This document shows positions 18,929-25,945 of a stretch of 64,000 nucleotides of DNA, in pieces. Numbering within the stretch: the stretch's first letter is position 1; every line of letters begins with the position of its first letter. The notes under the pieces are model-generated. The model worked only from the letters and a program-made list of their open reading frames with translations. It searched no databases and was not told the DNA's origin. The translations under genes were made by a program, and so were the position numbers. Origin of the DNA: a virus; the IMG/VR virus record IMGVR_UViG_3300017755_000004, positions 1-64,000 of that record. The stretch is one strand, 5' to 3'.

Positions 18929-19426
18929 ATGAAAATGCACCAACGGGAACTTTTAGAAGCTAGAAACTATTGTGAACTTTACAACTGCTATGCATTATGG
19001 ATTACAGACAACCGTCAATTCTTTACTACGGGATCTCATGCGGTAAGGAAAGCTGATAATCAGGTCAAAAAACCATATGGTTTCCGTTCCTACTTAAAGA
19101 CATTCTTGAAAACTGAGTATGAAATTCATAGTGCAGAGCAACATGCTTCTGAATATCTTACTGATCATCCTGATGAGTTCATTAAGAATGCAGATATTTT
19201 TGCTAGGCAGTTTCCTAACATCATTAAGAATCGTCAAGAGAACCTGAAACAGAAGGAAACTATGTCTAGTGCTACACTGAATGAGCATTTTGAACAGTTG
19301 TCTGTGGACCTTGTGCCTAGATCTGATGAGACTGTGACTGAGACTGAGACTGAACGTCTACTCGCCATGGCACAGAGACATGGTGCAAAGATGTTTAAGA
19401 AAGGAGACCTGGAAATCCATTTCTGA
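18929..19426 (+). CDS. Unknown protein
   Basis: This 165-aa protein is mostly helical. Its beginning (MKMHQRELLEARNYCELYNCYALWITDNRQ) has a compact N-terminal domain, and it ends with an acidic Thr/Glu linker and KKGDLEIHF. An alternative ATG lies at 18935. It has its own promoter (18867-18910) and ends 5 bp before a 2OG oxygenase gene, so the two are probably cotranscribed. No family is recognised. Confidence 0.7.
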   Translation: MKMHQRELLEARNYCELYNCYALWITDNRQFFTTGSHAVRKADNQVKKPYGFRSYLKTFLKTEYEIHSAEQHASEYLTDHPDEFIKNADIFARQFPNIIKNRQENLKQKETMSSATLNEHFEQLSVDLVPRSDETVTETETERLLAMAQRHGAKMFKKGDLEIHF

Positions 19427-19430
19427 AACT

Positions 19431-19910
19431 ATGATTGAGATATTTGATAATTTTTTATCTGAAGTTGATTATAAAGATGTAGTAAGATACTGCATGACAG
19501 CACCATATCTTTATGGTGAGGTTGATCATCCCGGTGCAAAACCTACTGGTATGATTCATTCCATTGAGGAGGCAAGTTGGATTTACGAATTGTTTCGTTA
19601 TAAACTTGACGAGATTGTTGATATAACTGAGCATCCATTTGATAGAATGTATGTAAATTGTTTCGCTGCTGGTGAGAGTCCAGACTATCATGTTGATGGT
19701 AGGCAAGGTTATACGTTTCTATTCTATGCTAATCAAAAATGGAATCTAAAAATGCAGGGAGAGACACAATTCTTAATTGATAATCAAATTACAGGAGTTC
19801 TTCCTTATTCAAACAGAATGGTTCAATTTGATGCAACTTTAAGGCATCGCGCTACATCGTTCACAAACCGACACCGATTTACCCTAGCGGTAAAATACGG
19901 TTCCCAATAG
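19431..19910 (+). CDS. 2OG-Fe(II) oxygenase
   Basis: The protein has 159 aa. Iron ligands fit HVD (His87, Asp89 in SPDYHVDG) and His139 (DATLRHRATSF), with Arg147/Arg149 in TNRHRFTLAV as 2-oxoglutarate binder. Such enzymes hydroxylate proteins, nucleic acids or small molecules using O2 and 2OG. The frame is open further upstream, but I chose ATG 19431 because it follows the stop of the previous gene and gives the usual family beginning (MIEIFDNFL, as in 'I.vidnfLs'). It is one of eight such genes in the window. The substrate is unknown. Confidence 0.78.
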   Translation: MIEIFDNFLSEVDYKDVVRYCMTAPYLYGEVDHPGAKPTGMIHSIEEASWIYELFRYKLDEIVDITEHPFDRMYVNCFAAGESPDYHVDGRQGYTFLFYANQKWNLKMQGETQFLIDNQITGVLPYSNRMVQFDATLRHRATSFTNRHRFTLAVKYGSQ

Positions 19911-19921
19911 ACAGTTTGTAA

Positions 19922-19965
19922 ACTGGCACAGGGTCTCGCCCACGACCCTTCAAATACTGTATATT
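19922..19965 (+). promoter_or_regulatory. Box + 29 bp + -10 promoter before the CobS-like gene
   Basis: ACTGGCACAG (19922-19931) and TATATT (19960-19965) are separated by 29 bp counted from GGCACA. ATG 19994 follows 28 bp later. It shares this architecture with the promoter of the VWA partner gene, suggesting co-regulation. Confidence 0.65.
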
Positions 19966-19993
19966 AACATTGTTCGCAACCGAGACACACCAC

Positions 19994-21097
19994 ATGCCAC
20001 GTAAGATCAACATTGATATGAACGCTCTGACCGCATTCATCTCAACTCACTATGGTGATGAGTTTAGTGGTGATGCAGTTCGTGCCGCCGCTACTGAGTT
20101 TGGTGTTACCTATCCTACCATCATGAAGCGCGTTGAGCAGTATAAGGTTGGTTATGGCAAGTGGAATCTCTCTGTTCAAGAGAAACTAGAGCAAACTTAC
20201 GCTGCTCCTGCTGCTGTTTCTGAGTCTGTTGTTCAAAATCTTGTTCCTACTAAGGACGATACTTTTGTTCCATTCGGTAACTTTACCGATATGAAGAAGA
20301 TCATAAGCTCTAAGATCTTCTACCCTGTGTTCGTTACTGGTATGTCTGGTAATGGTAAGACCCTCAGTGTTGAACAGGCATGTGCTGCACTTGGTCGCGA
20401 ACTTATCCGTGTCAATCTCACTATTGAGACTGATGAGGATGATCTGATCGGTGGATTCCGTTTGGTCAATGGTAACACCGTATGGCATAATGGTCCTGTG
20501 ATTGAAGCATTAGAGCGTGGTGCTATTTTGTTGTTGGATGAGATTGATCTTGCTAGCAACAAAGTTATGTGCTTACAATCTATTCTTGAGGGTAAAGGTG
20601 TGTTCCTCAAGAAGACTGGTCAATATGTAAAACCCGCTGCTGGTTTTAATGTCATCGCCACTGCCAATACTAAAGGTAAGGGTTCTGATGACGGTCGTTT
20701 CATCGGTACTAATGTACTGAATGAGGCATTCCTTGAGCGTTTCGCTCTCACCTTTGAGCAGGAATATCCTACTCCTAAAGTTGAGCAACGTATTCTTGAG
20801 GGTATATCTCATGAACTTGGTCTAGAAGATCGTGAGTTCTGTGAGAAACTTGCTCAGTGGGCAGATATTATTCGTAAGACCTTCAATGACGGAGGCATTG
20901 ATGAAGTGATCTCAACACGTCGCCTGGTCCACATCATCCGTGCCTACGCTATTTTCAACAAACGCATGAAGTCTATTGAGGTTTGTGTGAACCGTTTTGA
21001 TGAGGAAACTAAAACTTCTTTCATTGAACTGTATGACAAACTTGACGCTAGCGTTGGTGAGGAAACCGAAAAGGTTGACACACCACAAACTTTCTGA
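19994..21097 (+). CDS. cobS: CobS/MoxR-like AAA+ ATPase
   Basis: The protein has 367 aa from ATG 19994 (an in-frame ATG at 19970 would add 8 residues). Residues 25-55 look like the HTH-like N-terminal domain of CobS (AAATEFGVTYPTIMKRVEQY). Walker A is GMSGNGKT (116-123), Walker B is ILLLDEID (178-185), the sensor 1 region is FNVIATANT, and LNEAFLERF carries the likely arginine finger. It is annotated in many cyanophages as CobS, the chelatase subunit for cobalamin synthesis. Its pairing with a VWA/HExxH protein equally fits a MoxR-VWA chaperone or protease-activating system. The start choice follows the promoter position and the conserved MPRKINID beginning. Confidence 0.9.
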   Translation: MPRKINIDMNALTAFISTHYGDEFSGDAVRAAATEFGVTYPTIMKRVEQYKVGYGKWNLSVQEKLEQTYAAPAAVSESVVQNLVPTKDDTFVPFGNFTDMKKIISSKIFYPVFVTGMSGNGKTLSVEQACAALGRELIRVNLTIETDEDDLIGGFRLVNGNTVWHNGPVIEALERGAILLLDEIDLASNKVMCLQSILEGKGVFLKKTGQYVKPAAGFNVIATANTKGKGSDDGRFIGTNVLNEAFLERFALTFEQEYPTPKVEQRILEGISHELGLEDREFCEKLAQWADIIRKTFNDGGIDEVISTRRLVHIIRAYAIFNKRMKSIEVCVNRFDEETKTSFIELYDKLDASVGEETEKVDTPQTF

Positions 21098-21101
21098 TAC
21101 A

Positions 21102-21108
21102 ATAAATA
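21102..21108 (+). promoter_or_regulatory. Late-type promoter motif upstream of the secreted beta-barrel gene
   Basis: ATAAATA occurs 65 bp upstream of ATG 21174 and directly after the cobS stop. A TTGACC-containing inverted repeat (GTCTT...AAGAC, 21112-21133) follows. AAGGAG at 21159-21164 is a clear ribosome binding site for the gene. Confidence 0.4.
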
Positions 21109-21173
21109 CAACGTCTTGACCTAACGTTAAGACTTATTACAAACAACTCATCTCACTAAGGAGAATTATTTAA

Positions 21174-21545
21174 ATGTTCAAATCTGTATTCGCAGCAACC
21201 GCTGCTCTGTTCGCTTCTGCTGGTGCTGCTTTCGCTGGTCCCTACGTCAACGTAGAAACAAATGCTGGCTGGACTGGATCCGAGTATAACGGCGCTGGAA
21301 CAGACCTTCACGTAGGGTACGAAGGTGCTCTTGGTGAAGCTGGTTCTTACTACGTCCAGGGCGGTGCTACCGTGCTGACTCCCGATGGTGGTGACGCTGA
21401 TACCGTCCCTTCAGGTAAGGCAGGTCTGGGTCTCGGTTTGACCGACAACCTCGGTGCATATGGTGAAGTATCCTTCGTAGGTTCAGGCGACGAAGATCTT
21501 GACCGTGGTTATGGAGCAAAATTGGGTGTGAAGTACAACTTCTGA
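21174..21545 (+). CDS. Secreted porin-like/outer-membrane beta-barrel-like protein
   Basis: The protein has 123 aa. A canonical signal peptide (MFKSVFAATAALFASAGAAFA, cleavage likely before GPYV) is followed by about 100 residues of amphipathic beta-strands (YVNVETNAGWTGS, LHVGYEG, YYVQGGATVL, GLGLGLTDNLGAYGEVSFVG), ending in YGAKLGVKYNF with a terminal Phe as in outer-membrane proteins. It is too short for a full porin, so an 8-strand or oligomeric barrel is plausible. The role may be host envelope remodelling or superinfection exclusion, but this is inference. It has a strong RBS (AAGGAG) and its own terminator. Confidence 0.72.
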   Translation: MFKSVFAATAALFASAGAAFAGPYVNVETNAGWTGSEYNGAGTDLHVGYEGALGEAGSYYVQGGATVLTPDGGDADTVPSGKAGLGLGLTDNLGAYGEVSFVGSGDEDLDRGYGAKLGVKYNF

Positions 21546-21552
21546 TCTGTGC

Positions 21553-21558
21553 TATAAT
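21553..21558 (+). promoter_or_regulatory. Possible -10 element before the terminator and tRNA-Ser
   Basis: GCTATAATTTAG contains a perfect TATAAT. Transcription would start within the following hairpin and run into tRNA-Ser. No -35 or upstream box is evident. Confidence 0.35.
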
Positions 21559-21562
21559 TTAG

Positions 21563-21582
21563 GGGTCTTCGGACCCTTTTTT
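21563..21582 (+). terminator. Rho-independent terminator
   Basis: GGGTC and GACCC form a stem around a TTCG tetraloop (21563-21576), followed by six T (21577-21582). It terminates the secreted-protein transcript just before tRNA-Ser. Confidence 0.85.
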
Positions 21583-21585
21583 GCT

Positions 21586-21670
21586 GGAAGGTTGGCAGAG
21601 CGGTTTATTGCACCAGTCTTGAAAACTGGAGAGGATCACACCTCCGTGAGTTCAAATCTCACATCTTCCT
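21586..21670 (+). tRNA. tRNA-Ser (UGA)
   Basis: The acceptor stem GGAAGGT (21586-21592) pairs with ATCTTCC (21663-21669). The anticodon arm CCAGT-CTTGAAA-ACTGG has anticodon TGA. A long variable arm (GAGGATCACACCTC) and a T-arm with GTTCAAATC are present. About 85 nt is the expected size for serine. CCA is not encoded. It reads TCA/TCT-type serine codons, frequent in the AT-rich structural genes. Confidence 0.93.
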
Positions 21671-21711
21671 TTGGAGTTATCTCCACCCCCCATTACCTAC
21701 ATTTTTTTCTC

Positions 21712-21897
21712 ATGAGCGATCTCAACCAAGTAGAAAACATTCTGTGTGACATTGATGGATTGATTGGTGCTGCCCTGGAGGCAGGAGACAGTGAGAATGC
21801 TCGTGCCCTGGTAGAAGAATTTGGTGAGTGGTTCCTAGATTATGAGAGCGAGAAAGATATTGAGGTCATGTGCCTGGAGGTATTGAGCGAGCAATGA
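21712..21897 (+). CDS. Small acidic protein of unknown function
   Basis: This 61-aa acidic, helical protein starts MSDLNQVENILCDIDG. The frame is open upstream through the tRNA, but ATG 21712 is the first start after it. It overlaps the next gene by 4 bp (ATGA). Function unknown. Confidence 0.7.
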   Translation: MSDLNQVENILCDIDGLIGAALEAGDSENARALVEEFGEWFLDYESEKDIEVMCLEVLSEQ

Positions 21898-22118
21898 TAT
21901 ACTATGAACTCTCTATAGTAATCTTTGCATTTCTCATATTTTTAATTTACACAGACCCTACCGCTGCCCCATACTTTAATTTAATTTTTAAGGAAAGTTG
22001 GGTCAACGTTAGACGCTGGTTACTAATCGCTCGTTTGTATCCAAGAATTAAATTTGATACATGGATGATGAGGCGTAGAGTAGAAAAAATTAGAAAGCAG
22101 AAGAATGATATTGTATGA
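21894..22118 (+). CDS. Small membrane protein
   Basis: The protein has 74 aa. One transmembrane segment occurs near the N-terminus (LSIVIFAFLIFLIY, about residues 6-19), followed by a basic cytoplasmic tail (MMRRRVEKIRKQK). It is coupled to the upstream gene by an ATGA overlap and overlaps the oxygenase gene downstream. Function unknown. Confidence 0.65.
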   Translation: MIYYELSIVIFAFLIFLIYTDPTAAPYFNLIFKESWVNVRRWLLIARLYPRIKFDTWMMRRRVEKIRKQKNDIV

Positions 22119-22590
22119 TTATGTTTGGACTAAGGAGGAGTTAGAATTATATTCTAACTATCAGTGCAATCAGAAAGAACAGACGAAGTTTAGTTCTCGT
22201 AATGTTATTTGGTTGCCTTCTTATCCTGACACATCCAAACTTATTCAGACATATACCAAACAACTTTATCCATTGGTTGCTCAAGAGTTTCATCGTCAAC
22301 TCAATCGTGGTTATAAATTTGATGCTAAGATAGCAGAGTATAAAGATAACAATCATTACTTCTCATGGCATTCTGATGAAAGGTCTGAAGGTAACATGCA
22401 TAGAATGCTATCTACTATAACTTACCTTAATGATGATTTTGAATCAGGAGAGACTCAATTTATTGATCGTGTAATCACACCATCGGCAGGTAAAACTTTA
22501 ATGTTTCCATCTTCATTCAACTATCCTCATTGTGGTCTGCGTGTTACAAGAGGTATTAAAAAAATATTAGTAATGCACCTTTGGGTGTAA
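22105..22590 (+). CDS. 2OG-Fe(II) oxygenase, prolyl-4-hydroxylase-like
   Basis: The protein has 161 aa. The double-stranded beta-helix core shows FSWHSDE (His89, Asp91), ITYLNDDFESGETQF, PSAGKTLMFPSSFNYPHCG (distal His142) and RVTRGIKKILVMHLW. The last motif is normally PVTxGxRxxL.xW, so the 2OG-anchoring Arg appears to be Lys152 or Lys153 here. It overlaps the membrane-protein gene by 14 bp. It is a catalytically plausible P4H-type hydroxylase, with unknown target. Confidence 0.85.
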   Translation: MILYDYVWTKEELELYSNYQCNQKEQTKFSSRNVIWLPSYPDTSKLIQTYTKQLYPLVAQEFHRQLNRGYKFDAKIAEYKDNNHYFSWHSDERSEGNMHRMLSTITYLNDDFESGETQFIDRVITPSAGKTLMFPSSFNYPHCGLRVTRGIKKILVMHLWV

Positions 22591-22604
22591 AAAAGTGTTA
22601 TAAT
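22576..22604 (+). promoter_or_regulatory. Hairpin followed by -10 element
   Basis: CACC-TTTG-GGTG (22576-22587) at the end of the oxygenase gene is followed by TATAAT (22599-22604), 22 bp before ATG 22627. No ACTGKCACA box is found at the expected place, so this is a simpler promoter than the repeated module. Confidence 0.5.
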
Positions 22605-22626
22605 TAGTCATAGTTATGTTCATTAA

Positions 22627-22803
22627 ATGACGAACTACAACATAGTAATTAACGCCATTTCAAAAGAATTGCATAAGGTCTACCAACAGGACAACTGGAG
22701 TGAAAGTAATGCGAAACAAACATCATACAAGATCTTGACACTGGTAGAAGAATTCCAGAATTTAAAATCACAACCACTACCAAGATGGAGAGCAAGCGAC
22801 TAA
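22627..22803 (+). CDS. Small protein of unknown function
   Basis: This 58-aa helical protein starts MTNYNIVINAISKELHKVYQ. It follows a TATAAT by 22 bp and overlaps the next start (TAATG). No family is recognised. Confidence 0.6.
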   Translation: MTNYNIVINAISKELHKVYQQDNWSESNAKQTSYKILTLVEEFQNLKSQPLPRWRASD

Positions 22804-22970
22804 TGACTGATGCAATTGCAACACTTACTGTTGACTATGATGACAACGGTGATGCAGTTCTCAACCTTACAGATGATCTAATTCACTCAACTGGTTGGGA
22901 ACCGGGAACAACAGTGGAATGGATTAACAACAATGACGGCACATTCACTCTTCGTAAAGTAACTAACTGA
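22803..22970 (+). CDS. Small AbrB/MazE-like protein
   Basis: The protein has 55 aa from the ATG overlapping the previous stop. The segment AVLNLTDDLIHSTGWEPGTTVEW, then NNDGTFTLRK, resembles the swapped-hairpin AbrB/MazE fold (L..ELL..LGW..GD.L......G...L.K). No toxin partner is next to it. It may be a DNA-binding regulator, but the call is tentative. Confidence 0.5.
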   Translation: MTDAIATLTVDYDDNGDAVLNLTDDLIHSTGWEPGTTVEWINNNDGTFTLRKVTN

Positions 22971-23254
22971 TGGCAATTCGTAATCGCAAGGGCAACACTG
23001 TCGCCGCTGATGGTGATATTACCAAACGCAAACCAGGACGCCCTAGAAAACAACGTGGACCTGTAATTGATCCTCCTCGTTGTTCAGAGGGGGGATTTCA
23101 TAAGGTATTTCCTTACCATCTCCACTACAAGGATACTGATGGCAGTAATAGAAATTGTTATTTCCAATGTGAAGGTCATATGAACACACACATAGAGAGG
23201 TATAAAGTTGACAGAAGAAAAGCAACTATCAAAGCAACTGAACCAAGAAACTAA
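22970..23254 (+). CDS. AT-hook-containing small basic protein
   Basis: The protein has 94 aa. KRKPGRPRKQRGP (about residues 19-31) is a classical AT-hook (GRP core flanked by K/R), which binds the minor groove of AT-rich DNA. The C-terminal part has two Cys and several His (CYFQCEGHMNTH) that could bind metal. Its start overlaps the previous stop by 1 bp. A DNA-binding role is inferred from the motif. Confidence 0.65.
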   Translation: MAIRNRKGNTVAADGDITKRKPGRPRKQRGPVIDPPRCSEGGFHKVFPYHLHYKDTDGSNRNCYFQCEGHMNTHIERYKVDRRKATIKATEPRN

Positions 23255-23255
23255 C

Positions 23256-23540
23256 ATGATTCACCCATCTTTAAAGAGTACACTAGGACCAAATAATACT
23301 ATTGAAAAGAGTATTCCAGAAAATGTCGTGTGGATTGATGATACCTTCTACATCAAGAAGAGTATGTTTGGATTGTATACTAGCATTCTAAAGAATCCTT
23401 TGGGTGCTCATTTTCTCACTGGTGCTACTGAAGAAGGTGTGGTTCAAATGTCTAGATGGCATCTTAAGTGTCTTCAAGATGGCACACTTCAAAATTATAC
23501 TCGTGTGGTAAATTCTGGTATTGTTAGTGGAAAGTTGTGA
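23256..23540 (+). CDS. Unknown protein upstream of oxygenase cluster
   Basis: The protein has 94 aa from ATG 23256. A TTG at 23208, behind AGAGAGG, would add 16 residues. The sequence starts MIHPSLKSTLGPNN and contains YIKKSMFGLYTSILKN. It ends with a GTGA overlap into the next oxygenase gene, implying coupled translation. No family recognised. Confidence 0.65.
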   Translation: MIHPSLKSTLGPNNTIEKSIPENVVWIDDTFYIKKSMFGLYTSILKNPLGAHFLTGATEEGVVQMSRWHLKCLQDGTLQNYTRVVNSGIVSGKL

Positions 23541-24145
23541 TCATTCATACGTTCAATGATAAATTAAGTGATGCTCTGGTAGAAGAACTGAGTCGGTCAA
23601 TTAAGATTGATAACTTCATCTACCCACGTAAGGGTGTTCAGTTTCCTATTTACTCATCATATAATGCTTCAAAATCTCGGCATTTTCCTCCTGAGTTAGA
23701 GAGTTATTATGATGAGAAACTGAATGAAATTCTAGATCATCTTGATTTACTAGACAGAACTGTAAATGATGTATTCAAGTGGTGTCAGATCTATAATAGA
23801 ACAACTAGTGGGTTTCATCCTACTCACACACATTTTAGTGGTGATCAGTTGTTATCAATGGTTCATTTTATAAGAGCGCCCAAGGATCAGAAGTGCTTTT
23901 ACTTTATTAGTAAAGGCAAGAAGTATTATCCTGACACACAAAACTCAGGAGACTTCATTGCATTTCCTTCATGGGCATCTCATGGTGTAGATCCTGTGGA
24001 TTACGATGATAACGATAGAATTATTATATCTATTAATATACATTGTAAAGAGTATAAGGATAATATGAATCTTGATGATACTCTTGTTTGTAGTAAAAAG
24101 CATCGTAAAAATATGCTAACTAAAGTGTGGTCTGAAAAACTATGA
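23537..24145 (+). CDS. 2OG-Fe(II) oxygenase
   Basis: The protein has 202 aa from a GTG start overlapping the previous stop. Candidate iron ligands are in GFHPTHTHFSGD (His97/His99 with Asp103, or an HxH variant) and His149 in FPSWASHGVDP. Arg161 in DNDRIIISINIH fits the 2OG-binding position. It belongs to the putative 2OG-FeII_Oxy group by layout. Its start and stop overlap its neighbours, so it is the first of three oxygenases translated as one unit. Confidence 0.72.
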   Translation: MIIHTFNDKLSDALVEELSRSIKIDNFIYPRKGVQFPIYSSYNASKSRHFPPELESYYDEKLNEILDHLDLLDRTVNDVFKWCQIYNRTTSGFHPTHTHFSGDQLLSMVHFIRAPKDQKCFYFISKGKKYYPDTQNSGDFIAFPSWASHGVDPVDYDDNDRIIISINIHCKEYKDNMNLDDTLVCSKKHRKNMLTKVWSEKL

Positions 24146-24768
24146 AAACAAAAATATTAAATTTATTTGCTACTCCTGTTATTCAAACTGAGTTTGATGC
24201 TCATCGGAAATACGCGGGAGAGTTTGGTAACTGGGATAAATGTGATCGCAAACCAGAATCATGGCACGTTCCATTAAATACATCATTCCCTGAAGTGAGA
24301 CAGGATGATCCATATGTTCCTCCTGCTATTGTAGATGATCTGAAGGAAGATATTATGTTCCAGATCAAGAAGATCATGCTCAGTAAGAATATGCCGACTG
24401 ATTTAAGGTATACAGCGTTCTGGTATAATGCATATTATGATGGTCAGGGTCAAGAACCACATAATCATTTGACAGTTGATGGAAAGGATCCATTTTGGTC
24501 TGGAGTATATTTTGCAAAAAATTGTTTCCCTGGATCATTTTATTTTATCAAAACAGAATACTCACATAGAACTCAACAATCTTTTGCTCATCAAACCACA
24601 CCATTGAGAGATTATTATGAAGAGTTTTATCCCACTCCATTCTCTGATGGCAATTTAGTTTTGTTTCCACCACATTTACATCATTCAGTAAAAGTAGGAG
24701 CAACAAACAGAACTGAGCAGAGACTAACTTTTTCATTCAACATCAGTCATAACAATGAAAAATACTGA
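24142..24768 (+). CDS. 2OG-Fe(II) oxygenase (2OG-FeII_Oxy_5-like), paralog A
   Basis: The protein has 208 aa. The beginning, LNLFATPVIQTEF, is the typical 'lFpTpv' start of the 2OG-FeII_Oxy_5 family. It has EPHNHL (107-109 as HxH), FWSGVYFAKN, NLVLFPPHLHHSVK (His178/His181) and QRLTFSFN (Arg194). It is a clear paralog of the gene immediately downstream, with alignable motifs throughout, showing a tandem duplication. It overlaps both neighbours. Confidence 0.8.
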   Translation: MKTKILNLFATPVIQTEFDAHRKYAGEFGNWDKCDRKPESWHVPLNTSFPEVRQDDPYVPPAIVDDLKEDIMFQIKKIMLSKNMPTDLRYTAFWYNAYYDGQGQEPHNHLTVDGKDPFWSGVYFAKNCFPGSFYFIKTEYSHRTQQSFAHQTTPLRDYYEEFYPTPFSDGNLVLFPPHLHHSVKVGATNRTEQRLTFSFNISHNNEKY

Positions 24769-25408
24769 AGTAATTGAACTATTTTCAACACCCATTATCA
24801 AATTCAGGTTTGAAAAGCATGATGAATATAATGATAAATGGGATAACTGGGATGTTGTTAAACGTCAACCTAGATCATGGCAGTGTGAATTAAATACATC
24901 ATTTCCTCAGGTACAGCAGGATGATCCTTATGCACCGATGGAGGCAGTAAATCAACTTCAAAAAGATTTGCTATTTCAAGTTAAGAAATTGCATAAATCT
25001 TATGGATTAATGACTGAGATTGTGTTTTATAACTTTTGGTATAATGCATATTATGCAGGTCAAGGACAAGAATGGCACAATCATCTTCCTGAGGCTGGAT
25101 TAGCACCTATCTGGTCTGGTGTTTACTTTGCAAAGAATTGTCTGCCTGGTCAGTTTGCATTTCAAAAAACAGATCTCTCAATGAAAACACAGGGACCAAT
25201 AAATGTTCAGAGTAGTCCATTGAGAAAATACTATGATGATAATTACATCACTAATTTTGTTGATGGTGATGTAGTGCTGTTTCCACCACACCTAAATCAT
25301 TGTGTGAAACTCAGTGATGATCAAAATGTCACTGACCAAAGACTAACATTTTCATTTAATGCAGATAGTGTAAGGTCATTGGAGTTCCAAAACGAATTAA
25401 AAGTTTAA
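24755..25408 (+). CDS. 2OG-Fe(II) oxygenase (2OG-FeII_Oxy_5-like), paralog B
   Basis: The protein has 217 aa. The motif order matches paralog A: ELFSTPIIKF, LNTSFPQVQQDDPYAP, FWYNAYYAGQGQEWHNHL (HNH 108-110), IWSGVYFAKNCLPG, DVVLFPPHLNHCVK (His182) and QRLTFSFN (Arg196). It overlaps paralog A by 14 bp. The two copies have diverged strongly outside the core, so the duplication is old or they act on different substrates. Confidence 0.8.
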   Translation: MKNTEVIELFSTPIIKFRFEKHDEYNDKWDNWDVVKRQPRSWQCELNTSFPQVQQDDPYAPMEAVNQLQKDLLFQVKKLHKSYGLMTEIVFYNFWYNAYYAGQGQEWHNHLPEAGLAPIWSGVYFAKNCLPGQFAFQKTDLSMKTQGPINVQSSPLRKYYDDNYITNFVDGDVVLFPPHLNHCVKLSDDQNVTDQRLTFSFNADSVRSLEFQNELKV

Positions 25409-25420
25409 CAGGAGAATAAC

Positions 25421-25603
25421 ATGTTTGATCAAATGTCGGATTCTGGTCTTGACCCACGGGATGAAATGTATGAAGATAGAATTACAGATTTGGAAGCAAG
25501 GATTGAATCGTTAGAGAAATATGTTTCCGATCTGAGGAGAACTGTTGACAATATTCATCCAGTGCAATATAATATAGTTGCTAAGGATGATGACAATGTA
25601 TGA
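25421..25603 (+). CDS. Small coiled-coil protein
   Basis: The protein has 60 aa. An acidic N-terminus is followed by a heptad-like helix (ITDLEARIESLEKYVSDL, about residues 21-40). AGGAG lies 8-12 bp upstream of the ATG. It overlaps the next gene. A structural or oligomerising role is likely, but function is unknown. Confidence 0.65.
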   Translation: MFDQMSDSGLDPRDEMYEDRITDLEARIESLEKYVSDLRRTVDNIHPVQYNIVAKDDDNV

Positions 25604-25775
25604 ATCACTCAATTGTTTTGAGGAAGCACTTAAACACTTTGGAACCAGAGTTGAGATGATCACTGCTATGGAAATGGCAAAGAAACTAACACCTGAAGAT
25701 GCTTATCAAATGATTAAAGATGAACTCAAAGAAGTTAAAAAGTGTCGTAAACTATTTAAACAGGAGCAAGACTAA
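25596..25775 (+). CDS. Small helical protein of unknown function
   Basis: The protein has 59 aa from ATG 25596 (in-frame ATGs at 25587 and 25590 are alternatives; 25596 is best spaced from AAGG at 25583). The sequence MYESLNCFEEALKHFGTRVE is helical and ends in a basic segment (KKCRKLFKQEQD). It overlaps the next ATG by 1 bp. No family recognised. Confidence 0.6.
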   Translation: MYESLNCFEEALKHFGTRVEMITAMEMAKKLTPEDAYQMIKDELKEVKKCRKLFKQEQD

Positions 25776-25945
25776 TGGAAGATAGTCTTAAAATTGATTA
25801 TGATGAGGACACTGGTCAAATTACCATTGACTGGGATAAGAATGATCCTCAGTGGAGTTTTCTCAACAGTATGTCACAAGAGGAGATTCAAGGTATGTTA
25901 ATTTCTAACCTAGAAGAATTAGTAAAGAGCGATGAAAGTTGTTGA
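25775..25945 (+). CDS. Small acidic protein of unknown function
   Basis: The protein has 56 aa, starts MEDSLKIDYDEDTGQITIDW, and runs to TGA 25943-25945. It overlaps the following oxygenase start by 14 bp. It is very acidic, with a predicted beta-hairpin then a helix. Function unknown. Confidence 0.65.
   Translation: MEDSLKIDYDEDTGQITIDWDKNDPQWSFLNSMSQEEIQGMLISNLEELVKSDESC

Noticed and set aside
21592-21711. Upstream extension of the 61-aa gene across tRNA-Ser
   Set aside because: It would translate the tRNA. ATG 21712 is the natural start.
22576-22604. A 14th copy of the box promoter before 22627
   Set aside because: TATAAT is there, but nothing resembling ACTGKCACA is 29 bp upstream.
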